DNA of 64,000 bases from contig JAJLRJ010000001.1 in assembly GCA_024195265.1 (NCBI GenBank), positions 8,230,357-8,294,356 on the forward strand, written 5' to 3'. The stretch comes from Dendrophyllia cribrosa. Taxonomy: Eukaryota > Cnidaria > Anthozoa > Scleractinia > Dendrophylliidae. The notes below the pieces were generated by a model. That model saw only the letters and a list, made by a program, of their open reading frames with translations. It made no database searches and was not told where the DNA came from. This document shows positions 1 through 10,254 of this stretch, piece by piece; positions within the stretch are counted from its first letter, which is position 1; every line of letters begins with the position of its first letter. Position numbers and translations under genes: made by a program.

Positions 1-65
1 ACCTATCTAAGACGGAGAGTTTGAGCTGGTTTCCTGTGTGTTCGGGCTTAAACAGGAAGTTCCGA

Positions 66-73
66 TATAAAAG
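66..73 (+). promoter_or_regulatory. Possible TATA box
   Basis: TATAAAAG lies about 75 bp upstream of the first ATG at 144, with a pyrimidine-rich stretch near 90-100 that could hold the initiation site. This is a reasonable core-promoter layout for whatever gene starts here, but no transcript evidence is available. Confidence 0.3.
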
Positions 74-143
74 GAGCCTGGCCTGGCCATTCTCACCTCC
101 AGCCGTCAATCAACCACTGAATCATTAACAACTGACAAACAAC

Positions 144-373
144 ATGCGTCATCACAGAGAAGCGCCGAATTTTGAGCTTTTTGAAAAACTCACTCGTGCA
201 AATTAATCCCAAATTGAACTCGAAACCGTATGATTACCTATACTAACAATACTACACACAGTTGTGTTACAGAGCTCTTCCTCTGTTACGCATGCCCGAA
301 AGAAAGAAGTTGCGCGGTCAAGAAAGTTTATAAGGCTCTGGGACCGAGAATAAGTGCTGAAGGATACAAATAA
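144..373 (+). CDS. Tentative short two-exon ORF, unrecognised
   Basis: The ATG at 144 opens a short frame of about 15 codons that reaches a weak GTGCAA donor near 193. A TACTAAC branch-point-like sequence at 241-247 precedes an acceptor at 271-272, and an open frame then runs to a TAA at 371-373, overlapping an AATAAA-like sequence. Joined in phase 1 this would give roughly 50 residues with no recognisable domain. It may instead be the 5' part of the gene whose 3' exons are at 735-1759, or nothing. The weak donor and short intron keep confidence low. Confidence 0.15.
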
Positions 374-734
374 ATGCATGTGTTTACTTTAAAACTTTTG
401 ATAAAAAAGCTCTGCTAAACTTGTCATTGTTTGTTTCAAGCCTTTTAAATTAACCTGGGTGACTGAAGATGGATAAAGGGGCTAGTTCCTAAGGAAAGGA
501 AGCAAACGCAAGGGCCCTTTAGCACGCAAGGGCCCTTTAGCTGTAATAAAATCTACACGTAACACAGGGCTAATATTTTTCCACGTTTATCCGCGCTTAA
601 AGCGCAGTTGAAAATATACACATGAAAACTTCGCTATGTAAATGCATTAGCATTACTACAAGAGAAAATGAGGTAAGAGAACAGATCTTTTTATCTTGCA
701 TTAACATTAATCCTCCCCTTTCCCCTTCTTTTAG

Positions 735-1759
735 GCATTTCTGTACATGAACCAGCTGTTAAACCGCAATGGCGATGAAGCGAAAGCTGAGAATGCCTTT
801 AAAAACGTATTCGCCACTGGTAAAAACAACAGAGTAAGTGGTTGTAAAAGAATACATTAGCCGATAGTTTTTGTCTATTGTAAATAGAGGATTTTTCAAT
901 GGAGTGTCAAAATTAATTTCGTGATTGCTTTGGTTTTCCATTGCTACGGCTTGTGATTGGCTAAGAAATCACGCGCCACTTTTTCAACCAATCAAAAGTA
1001 AAATCAAAACCAATTGTGACTTGTTCCACGCGTTTTCCCGCGCTTGGCGCCGGTTACACGTTTTGCTTTGTGTTCTGATTGGTTCATTGGTTTGTCTGTG
1101 CCTGTTCTGATTGGTCAGAGTGATTACTTTGGTTTTGGTTTTTGGATACTTTTTGCAATAAGAGTTACTTTAACTCCAGATTTGGAGTTAAATTTGAAGT
1201 TAAAATAACCCCTCTAAATAAACTCAAAAAATTCCGATTTCGCCGTGAATCGTTTAAGCCCTATTACTTAATTCTCTCGAGGTTTGCTTTTGTGGAGAAA
1301 AGTTGACAAAATTAACACTGTGTGTAGAAGGGGTGGAGGAGGTGCACGCTACTGAAAACCGAAGCATAGCCGGCTGTTCCTAATAGTGTGAAGCGGTGTG
1401 AAGGTAAAATGCGAGCGGAATGAAAGGCGAGGGGCTTACGTCAGCGATCGGGATCTGCTTCACGCGCCGTCTTTTCGCGTTCCAATGCACCGTACCCGTC
1501 GAAAGCCTCGAACAGGCGACACGATCTCAACACCAACAGCTTTGAGTTACAAGACTTATTTTCCGATACCTTATTTTTTCAGTTAGCGGAGTACACTTTG
1601 GGTGATGGAAAAAATGTGCACGGCACTATGGTGGCAGCCGAGACTAAAAAAGACAAAAATAAGACCAGGAAAGGAGCCTATCTTGTGTTCATGGAAAGCA
1701 TTAAATCCCTTGAGAAAGAGTACAAGGAAACGACGCAGGACAAGAAAAAGTCGGAATAA
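735..1759 (+). CDS. 3' exons of an unrecognised gene
   Basis: There are two clear exons. Exon 735-833 is 33 codons, has an acceptor in a pyrimidine tract ending TTTTAG and a strong GTAAGT donor, and begins AFLYMNQLLNRNGDEAKAEN. Terminal exon 1583-1759 has acceptor TTTTTTCAG and encodes 58 residues rich in Lys and Glu, ending KEYKETTQDKKKSE, then TAA. The junction is phase 0. The intron at 834-1582 contains a MITE at 892-1145. The charged, probably helical C-terminus is all that can be described. I do not recognise the family. The 5' exon or exons are unresolved: they could be at 144-373 or outside the window. Confidence 0.5.
892..1145 (-). mobile_element. MITE, GTTTTCAATTGA family (copy 1, intronic)
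   Basis: About 250 bp related to six other copies (near 19.7, 21.0, 40.7, 41.5, 56.5 and 59.4 kb). The family body shares blocks such as CCAATCAGAAGTAAAA, a central CGCGTTTTCCCGCGCTTGGCG and CCAATGAACCAATCA. The left end keeps a decayed inverted terminal sequence (TTTTCAATGGAGTGTC). It sits in the intron of the gene at 735-1759. Confidence 0.6.
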
Positions 1760-1806
1760 AACAGCATTTGAAATATCTGTGGATGTATTTATCTACTTGA
1801 GGCCTT

Positions 1807-1812
1807 AATAAA
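1807..1812 (+). terminator. Polyadenylation signal (AATAAA)
   Basis: AATAAA lies about 50 bp after the stop codon at 1757-1759 and is followed by a second AATAAA-like hexamer in the same A/T stretch. It is consistent with the 3' end of the gene at 735-1759. Confidence 0.45.
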
Positions 1813-3087
1813 ATAAAATCAAGAACTACAAATGATATTCTCTTCGTTCCTCTATTACAGGAAAAGAACCTGAGTTACTTTTTTTGTTTCCCTTGGCATT
1901 TCAAGATATCGAAATTTAACTGTAATCATAACTTCAAATGTGTTAATGTCAACTAAACCTCGTATTACGGTTTTAAACTTGGTCTTGTGACCCCCAATGC
2001 AAGAAAACATACCAAAATTCACAGAGAAATTTGACGTATTTTGTAATGAAACTGTTTATTTAACTTTTCAGTAGGAGCAATTATTATGTCATTTACAATC
2101 AATAAACGCTAGCGCTCTTAAAGTAAGATAAAAGTATATAGAATATTAGTAACTTCAAACAACAAGAATTCTAAAGGCTCCGCTTATAGAGCAAAACTCA
2201 AAGAAAATGTACACAAGAATACCAACAAGAATCTAGGAACTCTAACAAAATTGACAACAGTTCGAGCGTTTTTAGTGTCCAGACTAACTATTCCGACATT
2301 ACAGAGGCTGTTGCTTGCCCTAGATTATTGACGCACAATACCGCATAATCCAATATGGCGCTTAAACAACGGAACTGCTCCAAACCTCGTGGCCTGTGCC
2401 TCTTTTTTTTTTTGCTCATTATATTTTTCATCGGATATAATTTGATACCACCCATCATATTTTGTTTTAAAACAAGTCTTGCAATAACAAAGAAAAAGTG
2501 TAGCATAAAAAGGAAAGCGTTTTGAAGCTCTTTGACTAAAAGGCTTTTCAAAACCCACTCCCTGTAGAAATACACAAAGGAGAATTCAAGACCGCAAGCT
2601 TAAAATAGGGCACAATATCGAGGAAGCGCATACCCCTTTGCGCGCGTCCTCGAATTGCACCCTTTTCTAAACCGGTGCTTACTATGCAGGCTTCTGGGCG
2701 GCTTGATGTAAAGCATTGCGGATCAGTAATGTGAAGTCACCTCACCGTTTTACCTTAACTCGCCCTTTTTCCTATATTTTCAGTAAACAAAGTAAATATA
2801 GCAGCCAACAAAGCAGTGTATTTTCCATTTTTAGAAAACATATTAAGCTACTTTCTATTCTAATTCATGCATCACGTTATGAAAGCACCACTCTCACTCA
2901 AGCAATTTTCGACACTACTCGATCCTTTGATTAAAACTTAGCAAAAAATTTTACGAAGGATCGATTTTGGTTAATATTCCAACCAAAAAGAGTTTTTGGG
3001 GGTTTGTGTGCCTTTTTAGCTAGCCAATAAAACTGCAACTGTCGTTTAATGCTTTCATAACTTGTCCATGATAATTAAAACAGAGCT
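1813..3087. other. Intergenic, no gene recognised
   Basis: This stretch lies between the convergent 3' ends of the plus-strand gene (ending 1759) and the minus-strand lectin gene (ending 3088). Short open frames at 2288-2575 have no domain, no conserved pattern and no supporting splice sites. I see no RNA gene. Confidence 0.5.
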
Positions 3088-3338
3088 CTAGAATTGCCAA
3101 ATATGAGGTGACCGTTTGTTTGGTTTATCCGGAATGGTGCTGGCGGATCGACCTGAACCCGAACCGGAATCTTCTTCATCTTCCTCCTCTTCTTCCTCTT
3201 CTACTTCGTCTTCCTCTCCGTGTTTCTTGGAGTTCTTTTGAGCTTTCACGGCCTCGCGTATGGCGTCCTCATCGGCGATTTCTTCTTCTTCATCTTCCTC
3301 TTCATGACTGGTTGATTTAGCTTCTTTGAGTTCTTCAG
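3088..3338 (-). CDS. Exon 12: polyacidic C-terminus
   Basis: The acceptor is TTTCCCACAG. It encodes two Glu/Asp clusters (one is DEVEEEEEEEDEED) separated by basic spacers, an SGSGSG turn and a basic end, then a stop at 3088-3090. Such tails bind Ca or basic partners in other acidic proteins; here that is inference. Confidence 0.75.
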
Positions 3339-6300
3339 CTGTGGGAAAGAGCAGCACGCGGGAAATGAAATATCAAAAGTGATTCAAGACTGTGCTTAAA
3401 TCAAAATTCTACTAACGAGAAAAACGTTAAGACAGCAAAAGCCGTGAACGAAGATCCTATTAAATGTTTTTGTTGGATCACAAGAGATCTGATCAGCTAT
3501 TAAAGCGATAAATAATGTACGTTGTATCAGTTTTGCAGTAGTCTTCGGACTCCTTTTTAGCTGTCACTAACCAACGCCTATCGTAAACGACACTAAGGTC
3601 GTGTTCTATTAGGACAGACTGTTTCAACTTTAGCTGCTTTTAGATGGTTTAGTTAAAGTGTTCCAATAGAATTCCTTGAATGGTCCGTACGAAACCTGGA
3701 GAAGAACGACAGAGAAAAAACTTAGGGAAAGTGGGCGGAGGCGGCGACAGAACCACCTGGAGACGGCTGCCCTAATCATCACTAAGTGAGACGGTCTGAA
3801 GGCGACGTTGATAATGATGATGATGATGATGTTGATAATGATGACGATTATGATGATGATGATGATGTTGGTAATGATGATCATGTGACAATGTTGATAA
3901 TGATCTTGATGATGATGATGGTGGTGGTGGTGTTGACGATGACGATGATGATGATAATTAATCTGCGACAATATATAAATTGCTTCAACGGAAGGTTTGC
4001 AGGTTGAAAACGTTGTTCAACCAAACCAATAGCCTGTGAACAGGTTCGTTTTAGGGGGTATGTCTTAAAGGAAATCAGCGAGCGGAGCAAACCAAGCGCG
4101 GACTGGGGAGGGGACGCTGGACAATAACCCTAAAGAGAGCGCGGTCTGGAGAGGGAACGCGGGATAATAACCCTTAAGAGAGCGCGTTCTGGGGAGGGGA
4201 AGCGGAACAATAACCCTTAAGAGAGCACGTTATGGGGAGGGGAAGCGGGACAATAACCCTTAAGAGAGCGCGGTCTGACGAGGGGAAGCGGGACAATAAC
4301 CCTTAAGACAGCGCGGTCTGGCGAGGGGAAGCGGGACAATAACCCTTAAGACAGCGCGGTCTGGCGAGGAGAAGCGGGACAATAACCCTTAAGAGAGCGC
4401 GGTCTGGCGAGGGGAAGCGGGACAATAACCCTTAAGAGAGCTCGGCCTGACGAGGGGAAGCGGGACAATAACCCTTAAGGGAGGCCTGCCCACAGGCTTC
4501 CCAACCAATCGAAAGCATTTTTTCAAGAACAAGGCAAACTTCAAAGAAGTAAAGAGGGTTGATCCAAACGAAGTATACGACCTTACTCATGTGCTTAATG
4601 CTTGAACTTGAGGTGAGTGATGTTATATCTGATGGCTATATGGGCAATCGCTGGCCTTTTTTCACTTTATTTTACTCACCCAAGCTAACTTTTTTGCTGT
4701 GTTTTCTCACTTTGTTTTTCTTAAGAGTGTGGTAATTGATATGATGTTTGTGATGCTTGTGAACGTTTTCTTCAGCTTCAAACGCTTCATCGTCTTCATC
4801 ATCTTCTGATTCTAAAAGGAGGAGAAGAAAAATAGTAATTATATGTAAGTTGCATTTTTGTGGCGAGTTCAAAGTGCAAGTAAAAGAAGAAGGCTAGGCG
4901 ACAAGATCTAGGGGGGGGGGGAGACGAACGAGTGGCCGAATAAGTGAGATGTCTAGTTAAACACGGGAAGAAAAATTTCATATCTGCAAGCAGCCATGTA
5001 TTTTTGGTTTATTACATAAACGACAGCGATTACGAAGTTTTAAACAATTTTCTGTAGATTTTCGAAAATGCTCCGAATTACTATCCGAAAATTTTACGAA
5101 TGTGTCCGATTATTTTCCGAAATTTCCTGATGATTGTCAAAGATTGCCGAGGAAGATCCGAAGATGTTTCGATTGTACGTAGACTAACACCTTTTAGCTC
5201 GTTTGACATTTTAAAATGGCAGCTAACGTAAAAATATTGACAGTGAAGATAATAAATTTATATCTTCACATGTGTCGAGATATGATTTTTTTTGTGGTTT
5301 CACTGAAGTTTAGCAATACAATGCAATCATTCACTTACTCAGCTTCTTCTTGCAGAGCGAATAAAACTTATCATCGCAATGGAAATTTGTCCACTGTCCA
5401 TTCTGATCGGAAGCTATGCAGTCCATTTCTTGGTCGGCTCTTTCGTCCTTCATGTAATCCATCTGTGGACTCATGGACTTGTAAGTCAAGTTTCCGCCAT
5501 CGCTCCATTCATAGTCACTCTCGTTCTTCAAGTCGTTAAGTCCAATCCATGTGTAACTGTTCCAAAGTATAAGTAAACCTGATTTATCAGTTTAGTACTC
5601 AATTAATTGGCAGGATTAAGTGATTCTCATCGTGAATATCTTCCAGGAATTAAACTCCCAAAATTGTGTTTTTGTGTTGTGTTTTGGGTTTGTATGTGGT
5701 AGGTGCGCGTGATCCCGGGGGCGCGACCTGCTTCTCGAAACCTCCAGCCATTTTTTCAAGCGGAAAATCTCTTTGTTTTGAGATACAAATAAGCAATAAA
5801 TGTATAATTTGGCTTCATAACCGTGTCAAAACAGTTTCATAAAATCTGAGCGCGCATTTACTTAAATGGTCCAGTATTTATAGGATAAAAAAATTACAAA
5901 CGTACCCGCACAATTGAACTTGATTCTTAATGAAGTCTGCTTCCTCTTCACCCCTGATGGAGACAAGATCAGCGCCATAGTCAGCACATTTGTCTCTAGC
6001 GTCGTGCCAGGTCAAAAATTCCGTCATCAGCTTGAAGCAGTAGACACCCTGGTCAGTTGAAAAGCGTCTCCAAAACAGGGGACACACTGTGGTAATAACA
6101 TAAAGTGAATTTAGGGGACTTATTGTAACCGTTTTTTACGATCTAAGCAATAATTGCCGCACATCATCTTCAATTCACAGGGGCGTACCCAGAGAAGAGT
6201 TCCAGGTGTTCCGGAACCCTCCTATTCGAGAAAAAACCCCGAAGAATTGAGAACAGAATCCATACAAAAAAATCAAGAATAGAGCCAATTATTTCAATGT

Positions 6301-9300
6301 GAAAACAACAAACGAATACTTGACACTATTTTACGTAGCTGACTCTTCACTTCAAGAACTTTTTCTTTTCTGAACGTGACGGGTAGATGTGTTTTGAATG
6401 CCTGTGAAAGTGAACTGTCCTGAGTGCACTGTAATTTTCCAAAGAGGTATTTAACTCCAAAAGTGGAGTTAAAATTTTAGGTTCAAAATTACCCCTTTTG
6501 GGGGTAATTTTAACTCCAAATTTAACTCCGAATCCGGTGTTAAAATAACTCCAACCGCCAATGGAATGGTAACTTTACTACACAGCAAAATGGCTACTTT
6601 TGTGGGTTAAGATAACTTATACCTTGGAGTTGAAATAACTACGAAAAAATTAACTCCAGTGTGACTGATTTCGGATGAGATGGTAACCACGGGTTCTTAT
6701 ACAAAAAAAGTGTAGGTAAATACGTACTTTGATTATTGAATCTTTTATCGCTGCGTCCTTTATTATTCTCAATAATCCATTTCGTGGTGTAAGGTCCGCC
6801 ATACGCGTCAGCCGCCTCCACGTACATTTTCTTGGAAACTACATTCCCTTGGCCAGATTGGTGAGTGATACGGATAGAGTTCACGGCAACGGGCTGCACA
6901 AATTCGTATCCAATGAAATCCTCCCCTGCGCCACGATCGTACCATCCGTTTGGAAGCCAGTAAGTAGTGGTTTTGTTGTCAAACGCACTACTAGGGTCAT
7001 ATCCAAGGTAACTGGAGCTGGCAAAGGCTTTATGGGCGTCTGTTGTATCGAGGGGATGTTTTGCGTGCTTGTCTGTGTAGAACTTAATATGATTTATTAC
7101 CCAGGATCTTGGTAGGTGAGCTTCGTTTACTACTCTCCAAAACCTGTGTCCTGTTGTGAGGATGAAGACATATATTTTACTTTAAGAAAGTAAGTTATAA
7201 GCACATTTTTTATTCAACACACTTTACCCAACCTCTCCCCAGGGCCCTCTCCGCTTACAAAATGGCGGGTGTAAAAAGTAGTGTCGCGTAAAACATGACA
7301 AAATGTCTTAGTTTCGTTTAAACAACGCTTTCAGATTACCAGAGAACAAACACCACCACGAATCGCTGAAAAAATCGTCTAAAAACGCCATGTAATCGTG
7401 TCAGGTGACTGAATACTCCACGGTTCTTGGAGTATTTTGGTACCACAGTCAAACGTCCGAGACGTTTTTCGTTTTATTTAGTAGGATTTTATTTCATATT
7501 AAATGGAAATATGGGCAAGGATGTATAAAAAAAATTAGTTGACGTTACTATCTTTTAATTTTTCTCAAAATGATGAGCTTTTTTTCGTTGAAAACTGACC
7601 AAAACTCTTTGCGCCTGATCAAAATTATGTTGGCAAATGTCGCCGACAATTCTGCAGTTCACAGTTTTTAAACGCTTAGAACTTTTTTAGTAAACTTTCA
7701 AAACGTTTGGTAAATTGACAGTGTATTGGCAATGTATTAAACTTTAAACAGTGAAAATGACAACCTTAACTTTTAAGTACTTTGTTTAACTTTTGCAAAT
7801 TTCTTTCGTTTGACCGCGGTTAAACCTCCGATTCGCTATTTTGAAGGCGGAGAGAAGCCTGGAGAGGAGGTTGCGTGCCACACAACGTTGCAGTTTTTTT
7901 CCTTTCACCCCAGCTCTCGAGTTGCTATTTCAACTCTTACTTTTTGCCTATTAAACATCCAATGCTTTCACCGCTCACTCAAATTTGCATGTAAATTAAC
8001 CACATTTTTGCCGTTTGGCACTGTCTTCCTTTTTACATCACTGATACATTTCTTCGATTTCGATTGGATAAAATCGACCACGTGACTGAAAACGTTATGG
8101 AGGTCGTCCATGGTTAAAGGACAATTAATTATCGGTTATCTGACGATAGCCTCTCGAGTCTTTCTGTATAATGGCCATGCAGTCACTCACCAACATTCTC
8201 AGATGAGTCACACCAGTTGCAGGAATCTTTGCAGTAGTTGTACATGAAGTGGTGGTTTTCTTCACAGAAGCAAGGATTCCTTGCCTTCAAGCAGAAGTTG
8301 TTTGCTCTGTCATCATCCATGCAATAAGCTAAACAACATAAAATGCAAAATAACATCAAATTACGGCTGTGTAGGAGACTAGGGAGTATCAAGTACTTGT
8401 GGAATAATGTCCAGTAAAAATAATTGAAATACAGCTCATCTTTACTCACCTCCCAAGTTACTTCGCGCTGTCGGAAAGAAAAAAAATTAAAAATTAAAAA
8501 ACGCGAAATTAGTGAAAAAATGTGAACTTAATTGGACCCAATTCCTTTTTACTAAATACATACCATGACCTTTGCTTGAACCTGGAAGCGAGACAAATAG
8601 AAATAATCATTAGACGATATAAATATTTAGGCCTAGGTGCAGTTATAGCAAAACGTTGCTGTTTTTAGCCTGCAGTGCAAGCGTTTTGCCAGGCCAGCGT
8701 TGTGCATGTTTGTATGTACGTTTAACCAGGGCTTAATAATCACAGGTTCGGTTTTATTGTCTCCTGTACGCTCGTCCAATTATACGCTTGTACTGCAGAC
8801 AAAATCTATTCTGTTCCAGTGTTACAGTGGCTTTGAGTCAGTCGCTATAGAAATGTCCGTACGTTTCTTTATTATTCGTTCAATTCGTTCAATTCTGTAC
8901 GTCGTTGTTGTTATTGTTTTTTTGTCGGTTTTGTCTCATTGCCGAAACATACCTTGATGGGCGGTTGACTTAGCCACTTGAGCCACTGAAAAGCAAAAAT
9001 TTCCAGATTTTTTTTCTCAGCTTTACATGCTTTTTGTGAAATTGCTTCAGATCGATAGTGAACATTGATTGCGAATGCAATCGGTGATTTGGGTGGTTAT
9101 TTTTAAATGAGTAGCTTTATGTGCCTAATTGTGAGTGGCTATTTAATACAATCTCATACTTTAAACAATAGAATGAGACACAAAAAATAGACCTTCTGCG
9201 AAGAAATTGATTGGCGAAGCAGAAGATTAAAATTTAGTTTAAAATTCTCAGGATGTATTTCTCATCTTGAAAAATAGCCTACGTTTTTAGGTCCAGTAAT

Positions 9301-10022
9301 ACAACATTAATTTTTGAGTGTTTTCTAACGAGTCCTTATTAGACTAATTATGAGCTTTTTTGTTCGATTTAAAAACCTTCCTTACATTTGGAAAATTGAG
9401 CGACGTTTGCATGATGTTTTATGTTATGAGTCAGATGCGTCTCTAAGTTTTGAAGTCATGAAGTGTTAACAGCGCTACTGCCTTCTGAATCTCTTACCTG
9501 CGGCAGCGATCAGGGTGGTGGCAGAAGCGGTGGCAGGGGCTGGGTAAGCGTAGGCTGCGGGAGCTGGGTATGAGTAGTAAGGAGCGGGTGCTGGAGCTGG
9601 GTTGTAATTGTAGCTGTAGCTCGTGGATGTAGCCTGGTAATTAGGCACTGATGCTCTGGAGGGAGCTGACGCCTGGACTGGCGTGGAAGCAGCCGGAGCA
9701 GACGCGGGTGCTGCGGGGGCTGGAGCTGGTGCAGGCGCGGGAGCAGCAGCTGCAGGGGCAGCAGCTGGGGCAGCGGCGACGGCAGGAGTGGCTGCTGGAG
9801 CGGCTGCTGGAGCTGCGGCAGGAGCGGCTGCTGCTGGAGAAGCAGCAGAGGCAACAGCAGGGCTTGCAGACGAAGCAGCAGCCGGGTATGGCATCGCTGA
9901 TTTGGCCTGAGCAGTGGATGCTGTGTTGTACGCTAAAACAAAAACATTATTATAAATGATAAGTGGTGTTACAATGAGTGTCGAAAATAATGCGCGTTTA
10001 CGTTCACTGCTTCTATCACTAT

Positions 10023-10065
<43 letters not shown>

Positions 10066-10072
10066 GCCACTG

Positions 10073-10113
<41 letters not shown>

Positions 10114-10120
10114 GCTACTG

Positions 10121-10176
<56 letters not shown>

Positions 10177-10201
10177 GCTACCGCTACCGCTACTGCCACT
10201 G

Positions 10202-10254
<53 letters not shown>

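Noticed and set aside
3630..4090. His- or Asp-rich proteins (possible metal binding)
   Set aside because: They follow the TGA microsatellite and lie within the last intron of the lectin gene.
4091..4480. CRISPR-like short repeats
   Set aside because: The 43-bp units are contiguous without spacers and are bounded by MITE ends.
6729..7115. 128-codon plus-strand frame
   Set aside because: Antisense shadow of the discoidin exon.
9498..9500. Furin-type KRFRRQ processing site after the Ala/Pro domain
   Set aside because: The basic motif lies beyond a strong GTAAGAG donor and is intronic in the spliced model.
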